Shown here one piece after another: positions 14,961-24,341 of a stretch of DNA of 27,115 nt (position 1 is its first letter; each line of letters opens with the position of its first letter). The translations under genes and the position numbers were made by a program. The notes under the pieces are model-generated. The model saw only the letters and a list, made by a program, of their open reading frames with translations. It was not told where the DNA came from and did no database searches. Source of the DNA: Chloroflexota bacterium (GTDB lineage: Bacteria; Chloroflexota; Anaerolineae; B4-G1); assembly GCA_024232355.1 (NCBI GenBank), contig JAAEPW010000062.1:1-27115 (forward strand), read 5' to 3'.

Positions 14961-14978
14961 CGTTGTTTCTGAACAACG
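14961..14978 (+). promoter_or_regulatory. Hairpin between roadblock 1 and V4R 1
   Basis: CGTTGTT-TCTG-AACAACG is a perfect 7-bp stem about 20 bases before the AAAGGAGG of the V4R gene. In the duplicated spacer (16087-16186) the stem is not preserved. It might tune translation or RNA stability between the two genes. Confidence 0.3.
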
Positions 14979-15006
14979 CTTTAGCAAAAGATAAAGGAGG
15001 GCGTAG

Positions 15007-15639
15007 ATGCCGCCAATTGAACCAAGTGGTCATTATTATCCCAATATGGTTGCTCGTATCTACATCGAAGCAATGGAAGAGATAATGGGCAAGAACGGGC
15101 TGAACGCCATTCTAAACTTGGCTAGCCTGTCACACCTGATCGATAATTATCCACCCAAAGACCTAAAAAAAGAGTTCGAATTCTCAGATTATTCGGCTCT
15201 GAATGGGGCACTGGAAGAAATGTACGGACCACGTGGCGGACGTGGGCTCCAGTTACGGGCTGGTAGAGCATCTTTTGCTGAAGGTGTGCGAATGATGGGC
15301 GCGATGGTTGGTATGGGGGACTTGGCTTTCAAAGTACTACCATTAGGCGCTAAACTAAAAGTCGGAATCCCCGCGATGGCCAAAGTCTTTACTCAATTTA
15401 GTGATCAGGTTAGCACTGTCGAAGACCGAGGTGAATTCTACGCTTATGTTATGAAGCCATGCCCAGTCTGCTGGGGGCGCACTGCTGACCGGCCAATCTG
15501 CTTTGCAGCAAAGGGCTTGCTTGAGGAAGGACTACACTGGGTCAGCGGCGGAAAAAAGTTCCGAGTAGAAGAGATCGAGTGTGTGGCTATGGGCAAGGAA
15601 GCTTGCACGTGTGCCGTCTACAAAGACCCCATAGGGTAA
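15007..15639 (+). CDS. V4R domain protein, copy 1
   Basis: A 210-residue soluble protein with a C-terminal V4R (4-vinyl reductase) domain, a small-ligand sensor domain first noted in BchJ and XylR-type regulators. The C-terminal signature is visible: GLHWVSGGKKFRVEEIEC followed by AMGKEAC. Cysteines 155, 165, 192 and 200 are kept in both copies and could bind metal or sense redox state. The N-terminal about 100 residues (helical, with YGPRGGRGLQLRAGR at 73-87) are not assigned to a family. The start has AAAGGAGG just upstream. Roadblock plus V4R pairing suggests the V4R protein detects a ligand and signals through the roadblock dimer; this is inference from context. Confidence 0.82.
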   Translation: MPPIEPSGHYYPNMVARIYIEAMEEIMGKNGLNAILNLASLSHLIDNYPPKDLKKEFEFSDYSALNGALEEMYGPRGGRGLQLRAGRASFAEGVRMMGAMVGMGDLAFKVLPLGAKLKVGIPAMAKVFTQFSDQVSTVEDRGEFYAYVMKPCPVCWGRTADRPICFAAKGLLEEGLHWVSGGKKFRVEEIECVAMGKEACTCAVYKDPIG

Positions 15640-15708
15640 CCTGTTGAATACATCCACCTTTTATCCATACACAATGTACATATTGCATCATTCCCCAAGG
15701 AGATAGCA

Positions 15709-16086
15709 ATGGCAGAAACATCCCGGACCGACCGTCTAGTGAAACGGTTGCAAGACATGCAGAATACACCAGACATCGAAGCTGCTGTCTTGGTAAGTGT
15801 GGATGGGTTGCCCATAGCATCATCTCTCCCAGGAGGGATCGAAGAAGATCGAGTCTCCGCGATGTCTGCTGCGATGCTTTCTCTGGGTGAGCGCATTGCC
15901 AGCGAGTTGGGGCGGGGAGTGCTAGACGAGGTGTACGTGAGAGGAAAGAAAGGCTATGTAATTCTTCGAGCTGTTGGTGAGGAGGCAGTCCTGACCGTAC
16001 TGGCCCGTCAAGAGGCCAAACTGGGTTTGCTATTTTTGGAGACGCGCCGTGCGTCTGAAGAGTTGACCAAAATCCTGGAAGCTTAG
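15709..16086 (+). CDS. Roadblock/LC7 domain protein, copy 2
   Basis: A 125-residue paralogue of the roadblock protein at 14522, same length and near-identical apart from a variable helix at residues 8-17 and a few later substitutions (for example GELD to GVLD, RDVG to RAVG, REQA to RQEA). AAGGAGA precedes the ATG. Bases 15778-15917 are identical to 14591-14730, including third codon positions, implying recent duplication or gene conversion. The variable N-terminal helix may set which partner each copy binds. It forms the second half of the module with the V4R protein at 16187. Confidence 0.85.
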   Translation: MAETSRTDRLVKRLQDMQNTPDIEAAVLVSVDGLPIASSLPGGIEEDRVSAMSAAMLSLGERIASELGRGVLDEVYVRGKKGYVILRAVGEEAVLTVLARQEAKLGLLFLETRRASEELTKILEA

Positions 16087-16186
16087 GCGTTGTTCAGAAA
16101 CATCATAGCACTCGAGATTTCACTTGGAAAACACGTACCAAGTCATTTTTGAACAATTCCCTAGCAGGAAACAAAGGAGGGCATAG

Positions 16187-16819
16187 ATGCCGCGTATCGA
16201 ACCCAGTGGTCACTATTATCCCAACATGATTGTCCATTATATGCTTGAAGCAATGGAAGAGATAATGGGCAAAAATGGAGTGAACGCTATTTTGAACTTG
16301 GCTGGCCTGTCGCACCTGATTGGCAACTACCCACCTACCAATATCAAGAAAGAGTTCGATTTTGCAGATTTCTCAACCCTGTGTAGCGCACTGGAAGAAA
16401 TGTACGGACCGCGTGGCGGGCGTGGGCTCCAGTTGCGGGCCGGACGAGTCGGCTTTGCCAAAGGCGGACGCAAAATGGGTGCTATGGTCGGTGTCGGTGA
16501 CCTAGCATTCAAAATGCTACCATTGGGAGCGAAACTAAAAGCCGGTCTCCCAGCGATGGCGATGGTATTCTCTCAATTTAGTGATCAAAAAAGCACAGTC
16601 GAAGATAAAGACGACCATTATATTTACACAATGGCCCCTAGCCCGGTTTGCTGGGGACGCACAGCGGACCGACCAATTTGTTTCGCGGCCAAAGGATTAC
16701 TTGAGGAAGGGCTACATTGGGTCAGTGGGGGACGCAAATTTCGGGTGGATGAGACAGAGTGCATAGCTATGGGGGCGGAGCGCTGCTTGTTTGCTATCTA
16801 TAAGGAACCCATTGGATAG
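16187..16819 (+). CDS. V4R domain protein, copy 2
   Basis: A 210-residue paralogue of the V4R protein at 15007, identical in length but clearly more diverged than the roadblock copies. It keeps C155, C165, C192 and C200 and the GLHWVSGG signature, but lacks C152 and C202 of copy 1 (PSPVCWG, CLFAIY). The unequal loss of cysteines suggests the two sensors differ in ligand or redox response. AAAGGAGG precedes the ATG. It is followed after 47 bases by the response regulator gene, so all five genes probably form one operon. Confidence 0.82.
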   Translation: MPRIEPSGHYYPNMIVHYMLEAMEEIMGKNGVNAILNLAGLSHLIGNYPPTNIKKEFDFADFSTLCSALEEMYGPRGGRGLQLRAGRVGFAKGGRKMGAMVGVGDLAFKMLPLGAKLKAGLPAMAMVFSQFSDQKSTVEDKDDHYIYTMAPSPVCWGRTADRPICFAAKGLLEEGLHWVSGGRKFRVDETECIAMGAERCLFAIYKEPIG

Positions 16820-16866
16820 AAAAGTTAAACAAGCTGTCCCTCAATATAGAGGGGGAGGGTAAGAAC

Positions 16867-17739
16867 GTGGCAGAAGTTCCTCATATTCTAATCGTTGAAG
16901 ACCAATCGAATACAGCCGAAATGCTGACCTCGTACTTTGAGGCTCAGGGCTACGATGTCACCGCAGTGGGATGGGGTAATGACGCCTTGATCTTTGTCGA
17001 AAACAAAACTCCAGACCTCATTATGCTTGACATTCGCCTACCAGATATTGATGGCTACGAAGTCTGTCGTCGTCTGCGCGCCCACCGGCGAACCGAGCAC
17101 GTGCCGATCATATTCCTGACTGAAAGACGTGAGCGAGGAGACAAGCTAACAGGGTTGGAATTGGGTGCTGTAGACTATATCACCAAACCATTCGATGTCC
17201 AGGAATTACGATTAAGGGTACGCAACGTGTTACGCCGTTCTAACCAGGAGCGGTTATCTCATCCAATCACCGGTTTGCCTGCTTTATCACTGGCTGATGA
17301 ACGTCTACAGGAACTATTGGACACTTTGGGCTGGGGAATACTCTCGGTTGGGCTCAAAGGTCTGAAAGAATTTGCAGAAATGTATGGCTTTGTGGCACGG
17401 GATGATGTAGTACGTGCCGTAGGGCTCATGTTGAGTCACGTTGTAAGTGAAAGTGGAGATCCAAACGCATTTGTAGGTCATCTGGATGACGTCAATTTCT
17501 TCGTCGTGATTGTACCTGACAAAGTCCAAGATGTACAAAAAGCACTCACAGTGCGGCTGGACGAAGCAATGGCCTTTTTCTACCCACGTTCTGATTGGGA
17601 AGCTGGGCAATTGGACCCAGATACGGATTTGCCGCGTATGAACGTCAGTATGGGAGTTCTTACCCAGGCAGAGCAATCTTTTTCCAACATTGAGGAATTG
17701 AAAAAAACGATCATCAAAGCTCAAGAAAAAAGTGCCTAA
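16867..17739 (+). CDS. Response regulator with degenerate GGDEF-like domain
   Basis: A 290-residue protein with an N-terminal receiver domain (1-120). The phospho-acceptor is D55 (LIMLDIRLPD), with acidic E11/D12, T85 and K107 (TKPFD) complete, so it should be phosphorylatable. The C-terminal half (about 131-290) starts with HPITGLP, like the DPLTGLPN lead-in of GGDEF domains, but the active-site loop reads DDVNF at 207-211 in place of GGDEF, so it is unlikely to make cyclic di-GMP. It may bind nucleotide or act as a protein-interaction output. Start is GTG with GGGAGGG upstream. It is the last gene of the roadblock/V4R cluster; no histidine kinase is nearby. A strong terminator follows. Confidence 0.88.
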   Translation: MAEVPHILIVEDQSNTAEMLTSYFEAQGYDVTAVGWGNDALIFVENKTPDLIMLDIRLPDIDGYEVCRRLRAHRRTEHVPIIFLTERRERGDKLTGLELGAVDYITKPFDVQELRLRVRNVLRRSNQERLSHPITGLPALSLADERLQELLDTLGWGILSVGLKGLKEFAEMYGFVARDDVVRAVGLMLSHVVSESGDPNAFVGHLDDVNFFVVIVPDKVQDVQKALTVRLDEAMAFFYPRSDWEAGQLDPDTDLPRMNVSMGVLTQAEQSFSNIEELKKTIIKAQEKSA

Positions 17740-17794
17740 TCATCCTGGTTTGAGTACAACAGAATGTACCATATTCCCGGCGACCGGACCTAGG

Positions 17795-17842
17795 CTCCAA
17801 TTGACAGGACTACTTTTCAGATCTGTCAACTGGAGTCTTTTT
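17795..17842 (+). terminator. Terminator of the roadblock/V4R/response-regulator operon
   Basis: CTCCAATTGACAG (17795-17807) pairs with CTGTCAACTGGAG (17823-17835) with a single mismatch, then T5 at 17838-17842. It closes the signalling cluster just before the glycosyltransferase gene. Confidence 0.85.
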
Positions 17843-17859
17843 GCAAAGGCCCTGATCCA

Positions 17860-18618
17860 ATGAGCAGAAACACTATGAAATTAACTGTTGTTATCCCTAC
17901 TTACAACGAGGTCGAAAATATCAGGTCTATGGTAGAGGCGCTTTTCGACTTGGATATCTCCTCTTTGAATATCCTGATCGTGGATGACGAGTCGCCCGAC
18001 GGCACTGGCCTCATCGCCGACGAGTTGGTTGCCCAGTATCCGAATCGAGTGCACGTGTTGCACCGCACAGAGCAGCGTGGATTAGGGCGGGCCTACATCG
18101 CCGGATTCCGTTGGGCTTTGGAGCACGGCTCTGACCTCATCATCCAGATGGATTGTGACTTTTCCCATTCACCCAGCTATATTCCCCAATTCTTGGATCA
18201 TATCCAGGGCCACGATGTGGTCGTTGGTTCCCGTTACGTTCATGGCGGCAAGACGGACGAAGACTGGGGTTTGGGCCGATGGCTGCTCTCTTGGTGGGCC
18301 AATAGTATTTACACCCGGCTGATCCTGGGATGCAAGGCTCGGGACGCCACCGCAGGGTTCAAGTGCTGGCGACGAGAGACTTTGCAGGGCCTCGACCTGA
18401 GTCGTATTCACTCCCAGGGCTATATCTTTCAGGTTGAGATGGCTTATGTGACCGAAAGATTGGGGTACCACGTGTTGGAAATTCCCATCTATTTTGAAGA
18501 TCGACGCATTGGCCAGTCCAAAATGACAATGTCCGTCAAGATTGAGGCCGCATTGCGGGTGTTTCAAGTACGCAAGCGGCATCGCCGCCTGCGACCACGT
18601 GACCGGCTGACCGTATGA
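17860..18618 (+). CDS. Polyprenol-phosphate mannosyltransferase-like GT2 glycosyltransferase
   Basis: A 252-residue family 2 glycosyltransferase of the dolichol-phosphate mannose synthase (DPM1) type, which moves a sugar from a nucleotide donor to a lipid phosphate at the inner face of the membrane. Motifs visible: [21 protein letters not shown], the DxD site in [18 protein letters not shown], and [14 protein letters not shown]. There is no C-terminal membrane helix, so this is the short soluble form. ATG at 17860 has AAAGG about 10 bases upstream; a second ATG lies at 17875. Its stop overlaps the next gene by ATGA, so the product probably works with that membrane protein by supplying lipid-linked sugar. 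Confidence 0.88.
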   Translation: MSRNTMKLTVVIPTYNEVENIRSMVEALFDLDISSLNILIVDDESPDGTGLIADELVAQYPNRVHVLHRTEQRGLGRAYIAGFRWALEHGSDLIIQMDCDFSHSPSYIPQFLDHIQGHDVVVGSRYVHGGKTDEDWGLGRWLLSWWANSIYTRLILGCKARDATAGFKCWRRETLQGLDLSRIHSQGYIFQVEMAYVTERLGYHVLEIPIYFEDRRIGQSKMTMSVKIEAALRVFQVRKRHRRLRPRDRLTV

Positions 18619-21600
18619 TCCGAAAGCAAAGCAGTGCCCTACTCGATCTGGGCGCTCTAGTCCTGCTGCTCTTATTGCCTCTCTTATTGTTTGCCCCGGT
18701 CGCTCTGGGATCTCGCACGCTGCTCCCTGCCGACGCGCTTTTCTTGGACGAACCCTACCGAACCGCAGCCACCAATCTGGGAGCAGATTTTCCTCACAAC
18801 CACCTGGTCGTCGACTTGATTCTGGAGAACTATGCCTGGAAGCATTTCCTCGTTGAGGCGATCCATAACCGAGAGGTACCGCTTTGGGACCCCTACATCT
18901 TTGCCGGGCACCCCTTTCTCGCCAACGGACAACACTCGGCATTCTACCCGCTGAGTTTAGTCTTTTACGTTCTCCCACTATGGCGTGCCTACGGGATTTT
19001 TGCTTGGCTGCAATTGGGACTGGCAGGAATTTTTGCGTACCTCTTTGCACGTGTGTTGGGAATTCGGCGGCTGGGGGCACTGATTGCGGGGATCACCTTC
19101 CAGTTCAGTGGCTTTATGATCACGTCATCGGTCCCTCATCCAATGATCATTGCTGCGGCATCATGGCTGCCCTTTGTCTTGGCGATGGTCGAGTTGATCG
19201 TGCAACAACGGCCTGCATTGGGACAAAGACCCGCGACGTTGCCTTGGGCACTTTTGGGAGCATTGGGGTTGGGCTGCCAAATGCTGGCTGGTCACGTTGA
19301 AAACACCTATTTCACGCTGCTGGTGGTAGGAGCGTACGTGTTGTGGCGGCTCATCGTTCAACCAACAGACAAATTACCTGACAAGAATCCGTTCGCCAGT
19401 TGGTTGCTTGGCCGCCAACGTCCAATTTTCTGGATCGTCATAATGCTCGTGCTTGGCCTGGCGCTGGGAGCCGTGCAGTTTGTGCCGCTGTACGAAGTGG
19501 TTGATGGCAGCTTTCGCAGTGGTGAGGCAGCAGCCAGCCTTGACCAGGTACTAGGATGGGCCTATCCCGCACGGCGGTTGATCACGTTTGGCGTCCCCAA
19601 CTTTTTCGGCAGCCCGGCCCATCACGATCATTTTGATCTCTTTGAATGGCGCACAGTTCCGGTCACTGCGAACTTGAACGGAGAACCAATCCTTCACCAC
19701 GAATGGGGTATCAAAAATTACGTCGAGGGTGGAGCATACCTGGGTCTGCTACCGTTGTTCCTGGCAATTATCGGAGTGCTAGCGTGGATTGCGCCCCGCG
19801 TTTCACGCATTACGCCCAACACAAAACACAGCGCCCGATACGCTATCCCTTTCTTTACTCTGTTATCCCTCTTTTCCCTCGGCTGCATATTTGGCACACC
19901 GCTCTACGCCCTCGTTTATGTGCTGCCGGGGCTTGAGCAATCTCATTCTCCCTTCCGCTGGATTTTCCCCCTCACGTTTGCTATAGCCGTACTGGCGGGT
20001 TTTGGAGTTGAGGCTGTTACCAAGAGCCGAAATCGTCTTCAGGAAGCAGGGAACAAAAATCAAAAAGCAGGAAAGCGTCTCTGGTCACCAATCTCTGATA
20101 CTTTTCTCCTCAAATCCTCTTTTTCTCTGACGACCTTGTTTGCAGGGCTGGCCTTTTGGGGCGGTGTGACGACGTTGGTTGGGCTGATTCTCAGTCGGGT
20201 CTTTTTTGCCCAGATCGAGCTGCTGGTGGAGCGGGTATTCCTATCGTTGGCAAAGGCCCCCACGGCCTTTCTCGACCACCGCGCCTTTTATTCCTACGAG
20301 TTCAAGTGGATCGCGCTCTTTGGGTTGTTACTGACGGGAACTGGTATCGTCCTGCGGGTGAGCCGCTGCCCGATTTTCATCCGGCGCCGGCCCGCGTGGG
20401 AATTCCTGGCGGTGGGCTTGTTGGTGCTGGATTTTGTGACATTTGGTATGGGGTTTGGCCCGGCTGCGGACCCGGCGTTGCTGGACTATGTCCCGCCGGT
20501 GGTCGAATTCCTGCGACAAGACACATCTATATGGCGCTATGCGAACTTTACCCCACCCGGCACCACCAAAACGATGAACGCCAACGTGGGGATGTTTTAC
20601 AATCTCCAGTACGTCGCCGGCTACGACTCGCTCTTTACCCGGCAGTACACAGACTATTTGAGTCTCATCGAGGAACAGACCGAGACTCAATACAACCGGA
20701 TCGCATCTTTCAGCGAATGGTCGAGCCTCGACAGCCCGCTCACCGACTTGCTCAACGTCAAGTACGTCGTCACCGAGATAGAGATTCCCAACCCCAAATA
20801 CCAACTGGTCTATCAAGACGACGCGGTGCGAGTTTATGAGAACCTGGGGGTGATGCCGAGGGCGTACACGATGCCATCGGTGGCGGCGATGGAAACAGAC
20901 AATCTGGCAGCCACGGTACAGGACTACGACCCACGCAACTATGTGATCCTCGATACCGGCGCGTATCCTCTTGACTTTGCACCACAATCTTCCACCGCCA
21001 CTGGCCAAACGGTGATGCGCTACACTATCAACGAGGTCGAAATAGACGTACAAATCGGCGAGCCTGGCTGGCTGATCTTGGCCGACGCGTATTTCCCCGA
21101 TTGGAAAGCCTACATACGCCCCCAAGGGATGGGGGCGGACGCCGAGACTCAAATCTCTATCTATCGAGTGAACGGCACGTTCCGAGGTGTGCGGCTGGAA
21201 GAACCAGGTTCGTGGACAGTGCGCTTCAAGTACAGTCCCAATAGCGTCAAGATAGGGGCCTTTATCAGTTTTATCGCCGGAATGCTGGTCCTTTTCTTGG
21301 TAGGCCTCTACCTATGGCGTTTCTTTTACCGCGAGGAGGACGACGCCAGCACCGTCCGGCGGGTGGCCAAGAATTCAATTGCGCCCATTATCCTCAACCT
21401 CTTTAACCAGGCCATCAACTTTGCCTTTGTCGCACTGATGGCCCGTATCCTGGGGCCGGAGGGAACCGGTCGCTACGATCTGGCCGTCGCCATCTTTGTC
21501 TGGTTCGGGATCATCACTGAATTCGGCTTGGACATGTACCTGATGCGCGAGGCGGCCCGCGACCGCAGCAATGCACGACGGGTCTTTGCCAACACGACGG

Positions 21601-22832
21601 TGCTGCGACTGTTGCTCTTTGTAGCGGCGATACCGTTGCTTGTCAGTTTCCTGGCCAGTCGACAAGCCTGGGGAGAGCCACTGGCAGCGGAGACGGTGTG
21701 GGCACTGGTGCTTCTCTACGCCGGACTGTTGTTCAGCAGCCTGGCGAACGGCCTGGCTGCGCTCTTTCGGGCGTGTGAAAAGCACGAATACCCGGCCGCC
21801 ATCCAGACGGTGACTATTACGTTCCAGGTCACCTTGGGAGTGCTGGTGCTGGTCGGCGGATTGGGGATCACCGGGCTGGCGGGGACCACGATCCTGACCA
21901 ATCTGGCGACGTTGGCAATCCTGACAATCCTGGCACGGCGCATGATCTGGAACGAGTTACCGTCCGCCCAGGGAGGCCCGGTGTGGCGACAGCAGCGCGC
22001 TATACTGGTCGAAAATTGGTCACTGATGACCTCACTCTTGCTGCAATCGCTCTTTCCCGGCGTTAACGCCCTAATGTTGCAACAACTACAAGGCGCTCAA
22101 GGCGACATAGCCTTGGGCTGGTACAGCTCTGCGCGCAAATGGGTAGACGCCTTGAACATTGTCCCCCAGTTTTTCACAATGGCCGTCTTTCCGGTGGTCT
22201 CACGCCTGGCAACCGAGGACCGGGAAGGGCTGCGGAGATCTTACCGGCTGTCAGTCAAGCTACTGACAATGGTCGCACTACCGGTCGCTGTGCTGACGAC
22301 GCTAGTGGCGACGACGCTAGTGGGCATGCTCAGCGGGCACGAGTTTCTACCTCACGGCGCAGTGACCCTTCAAATTTTGATCTGGTCTATCATCTTTGGC
22401 TGGACCAACAGCCTGACCAACTATGTGCTCATCGCCCTGAATCGCCAGCGCTACGTGATGGTGACCTCTGGCGCGCGCGTAATCTTTACCGTGATTGCGA
22501 ACCTGCTCTTTGTAGGGGCATTCGGCTACGTCGCGTCCGCGTGGATCCTCGTCAGTGGAGAATTGCTGTTGGCGATGCTGTTCTACGCCGACCTGCGCCG
22601 TCAACTGGGGCCAATGGGATGGGGACGGACGTTGGGTCGGACCGTGGTGGCAGGGCTGGCGATGGGCGCAACGGTTTGGACGCTAACCGCTTACAGCTTC
22701 CTACTGGCACTGTTGGCTAGCCTGATTGTCTACCCAGTTGCCCTGCTGCTTTTACGCGCTATCATTCCAGAGGAATGGGCGATGCTGTCGCCACTGCTAC
22801 CGGCCCGCCTCCGCAAGATCGTGCCAGTCTAA
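18615..22832 (+). CDS. YfhO-like membrane protein fused to an oligosaccharide flippase
   Basis: A 1405-residue membrane protein with two parts. Residues 1 to about 890 match the YfhO family (GT-C-like; YfhO glycosylates lipoteichoic acid in Firmicutes): about 12 membrane helices, the [18 protein letters not shown] segment (89-106) typical of the family, and a large outer domain (about 640-880). Residues about 913-1405 match Wzx/MATE-like polysaccharide flippases, opening [18 protein letters not shown] with [17 protein letters not shown] (cut to family phrases) and about 12 further helices. The join is uninterrupted and in one frame. Start overlaps the preceding glycosyltransferase stop. Together they could make a lipid-linked sugar, transfer it and flip a carrier. 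I know of no standard gene of this composite form. Confidence 0.82.
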   Translation: MIRKQSSALLDLGALVLLLLLPLLLFAPVALGSRTLLPADALFLDEPYRTAATNLGADFPHNHLVVDLILENYAWKHFLVEAIHNREVPLWDPYIFAGHPFLANGQHSAFYPLSLVFYVLPLWRAYGIFAWLQLGLAGIFAYLFARVLGIRRLGALIAGITFQFSGFMITSSVPHPMIIAAASWLPFVLAMVELIVQQRPALGQRPATLPWALLGALGLGCQMLAGHVENTYFTLLVVGAYVLWRLIVQPTDKLPDKNPFASWLLGRQRPIFWIVIMLVLGLALGAVQFVPLYEVVDGSFRSGEAAASLDQVLGWAYPARRLITFGVPNFFGSPAHHDHFDLFEWRTVPVTANLNGEPILHHEWGIKNYVEGGAYLGLLPLFLAIIGVLAWIAPRVSRITPNTKHSARYAIPFFTLLSLFSLGCIFGTPLYALVYVLPGLEQSHSPFRWIFPLTFAIAVLAGFGVEAVTKSRNRLQEAGNKNQKAGKRLWSPISDTFLLKSSFSLTTLFAGLAFWGGVTTLVGLILSRVFFAQIELLVERVFLSLAKAPTAFLDHRAFYSYEFKWIALFGLLLTGTGIVLRVSRCPIFIRRRPAWEFLAVGLLVLDFVTFGMGFGPAADPALLDYVPPVVEFLRQDTSIWRYANFTPPGTTKTMNANVGMFYNLQYVAGYDSLFTRQYTDYLSLIEEQTETQYNRIASFSEWSSLDSPLTDLLNVKYVVTEIEIPNPKYQLVYQDDAVRVYENLGVMPRAYTMPSVAAMETDNLAATVQDYDPRNYVILDTGAYPLDFAPQSSTATGQTVMRYTINEVEIDVQIGEPGWLILADAYFPDWKAYIRPQGMGADAETQISIYRVNGTFRGVRLEEPGSWTVRFKYSPNSVKIGAFISFIAGMLVLFLVGLYLWRFFYREEDDASTVRRVAKNSIAPIILNLFNQAINFAFVALMARILGPEGTGRYDLAVAIFVWFGIITEFGLDMYLMREAARDRSNARRVFANTTVLRLLLFVAAIPLLVSFLASRQAWGEPLAAETVWALVLLYAGLLFSSLANGLAALFRACEKHEYPAAIQTVTITFQVTLGVLVLVGGLGITGLAGTTILTNLATLAILTILARRMIWNELPSAQGGPVWRQQRAILVENWSLMTSLLLQSLFPGVNALMLQQLQGAQGDIALGWYSSARKWVDALNIVPQFFTMAVFPVVSRLATEDREGLRRSYRLSVKLLTMVALPVAVLTTLVATTLVGMLSGHEFLPHGAVTLQILIWSIIFGWTNSLTNYVLIALNRQRYVMVTSGARVIFTVIANLLFVGAFGYVASAWILVSGELLLAMLFYADLRRQLGPMGWGRTLGRTVVAGLAMGATVWTLTAYSFLLALLASLIVYPVALLLLRAIIPEEWAMLSPLLPARLRKIVPV

Positions 22833-23656
22833 TCCGTATCGTCATTCATCCCCAGGTACGACAGTACCAACCGCTGCCGCGAGAAATGCCCTCGGGTGAC
22901 AAACTCGATCAACATCGGGCCGCCGCACAGCGCGCGAACGATCTCTGATATGTGCTTTCCCGCTCGATCAAGTGCCAATACACTTTTCCCAAACTCTTCC
23001 AAATAAGCAATCTTTTCCGCCAACGCTCGAGCCGGATTATCACGCACGCGGGCACTGCCTGGATAAAGTGTGTTCGCTGGCAGCGCGGCGATTCGTTTTA
23101 ATGATGCAATGATCTCCCATATGTCGTACCCGGCGCGTAGGGCACGGTCATGCCCACCGACGAACAAGTCCCCAGTAAACAGCCATCCCCGTTGCGGCTC
23201 GTACAGGCAGATGTGATCGGAACTGTGACCAGGTGTGTAAACCACCTGGAAACGGCAGTGCTCCGTCTCGATCACATCCCCATCGGACACGGGCCGCCCC
23301 TGCGATGACTCGGGCCAGCCCCACATTACGCGCCGGTACACGTGCAGCGGTTGCTCGCCGCGCGGATCGGCCAGAACGGGCAGAGCCTGGGGATGGGCCA
23401 AGATGTCCAAGCCATCCCGCTGGCGTTGCAAGAGACCATTGCCGCCAATGTGATCCTCGTGGGTATGGGTGTTCACGACACGGGTCAGGGGAACGTCCGC
23501 CAGTGCCGCCACCAGTTCTGACGCGCTAAAGGTACAGCCAGTGTCGACCATTAGGCCATCTACCAGATAAGCGGTGGTCCAGTAGTGCCCACGGCCGAAA
23601 AGCGTGCGCCCCGAATCAAAGCGAGTGACATCACCGTAACAGGTGGTTTTGAGCAT
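22829..23656 (-). CDS. Metallo-beta-lactamase fold hydrolase
   Basis: A 275-residue MBL-fold protein. Metal ligands are complete: HTHEDH at 64-69 (H64, H66, D68, H69), H144 (TPGHSSDH) and D163 (LFTGDLF). Such enzymes hydrolyse thioesters, lactones or phosphoesters; the substrate is not indicated. A helical C-terminal tail (about 205-275) resembles the winged-helix-like end of the LACTB2/glyoxalase-II-like group. ATG at 23656 is chosen; the frame also extends to a TTG at 23677 with no better site. It ends convergent with the flippase fusion, the two stop codons overlapping by four bases. A candidate promoter lies directly upstream. Confidence 0.85.
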   Translation of the reverse strand: MLKTTCYGDVTRFDSGRTLFGRGHYWTTAYLVDGLMVDTGCTFSASELVAALADVPLTRVVNTHTHEDHIGGNGLLQRQRDGLDILAHPQALPVLADPRGEQPLHVYRRVMWGWPESSQGRPVSDGDVIETEHCRFQVVYTPGHSSDHICLYEPQRGWLFTGDLFVGGHDRALRAGYDIWEIIASLKRIAALPANTLYPGSARVRDNPARALAEKIAYLEEFGKSVLALDRAGKHISEIVRALCGGPMLIEFVTRGHFSRQRLVLSYLGMNDDTD

Positions 23657-23692
23657 GGTTCTTGGTTGCCTTTTCAAAAACTAGCTTGGAGC

Positions 23693-23721
23693 AGTGTAAC
23701 ACAGTCTGACAAGAGACACAA
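23693..23721 (-). promoter_or_regulatory. Candidate promoter of the MBL-fold gene
   Basis: On the minus strand TTGTGT (23721-23716) and TACACT (23698-23693) are spaced by 17 bases, about 36 bases before the ATG at 23656. A TATACT hexamer at 23751-23756 may serve the divergent gene at 23830. Confidence 0.4.
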
Positions 23722-23829
23722 ACAAATTTTTCTTCGCGGCATGGTCATGCTATACTATGGGGCAGTTGATCTTGTGGCCTGTGCTATTTCGTGCAGCTAC
23801 TTGCCAATGTGACAGAAAGGAAATATCCT

Positions 23830-24312
23830 ATGGAAGACGCTATATCATCCATCTCTAGCACAATTGTGGTGGCGATTATTTCGGCACTGATCGGGTTTGT
23901 GGTTTGGGTGGCGCAAAAATCTGTAGAACGCCGCTCAGCGGAACGGCTCAGAAAAGAAGAACTCTACAACGACTTGTTGGCAGCATCCGTAGAACTCTTT
24001 AGCACCGGTGATGCTGCCCCATTTGTGATCGAATCCCAGCACGCGTGGTTATACGCCTCAGATGAGGTGCTATAGGCCATAAACGATTACCTTAAAGCAT
24101 ACGGAGCCTACGCCGACTGTAAAAGTCGCGGTATCGATGTGACAGAAACGTGGGATGCTGTCAAAAAAGAAGAAGGCATTCTTCGATTACACATTAGAAA
24201 GGACCTGTACCCCAAAACAAAGATAAGCGCGCACTGGGTCGGCGAGAAATGGGAATTTATCACCGCACGCCCAGAAAGAATTCAAGATTACCGCCAGCGA
24301 GAACATTCGTAA
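23830..24312 (+). pseudogene. Small membrane-anchored protein interrupted by an amber codon
   Basis: From ATG 23830 (AAAGGA upstream) one frame runs 160 residues to TAA at 24310-24312, broken only by TAG at 24073-24075 (codon 82). The first part has one membrane helix (about 8-27) followed by a charged helix; the second part (AINDYLKAYGAYADC, LRLHIRKDLYPKTK, HWVGEKWEF) reads like normal protein and keeps the coding pattern. A single-base change such as AAG or CAG to TAG would explain it. The product is an uncharacterised small membrane protein. A sequencing error or an in vivo suppressor is possible. Confidence 0.7.
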
Positions 24313-24341
24313 CCACCAACTAAAACTAGAGGAGCATAATT

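Larger units (their letters stand above)
14522..16819 (+). repeat. Tandem duplication of a roadblock-V4R gene pair
   Basis: Two units of about 1.18 kb (roadblock starts 14522 and 15709; V4R starts 15007 and 16187) have the same gene lengths and similar spacers. Homology continues into the spacer (both begin GCTTAG-GCGTT-like and include a CAGAAA stretch, and both end in AAAGGAGGGC), so the duplication covered the pair as a block. Confidence 0.85.

Noticed and set aside
24073..24075. TAG read as pyrrolysine
   Set aside because: Pyrrolysine is confined to a few methylamine-related systems and no pyl gene or context is present; a nonsense change is simpler.
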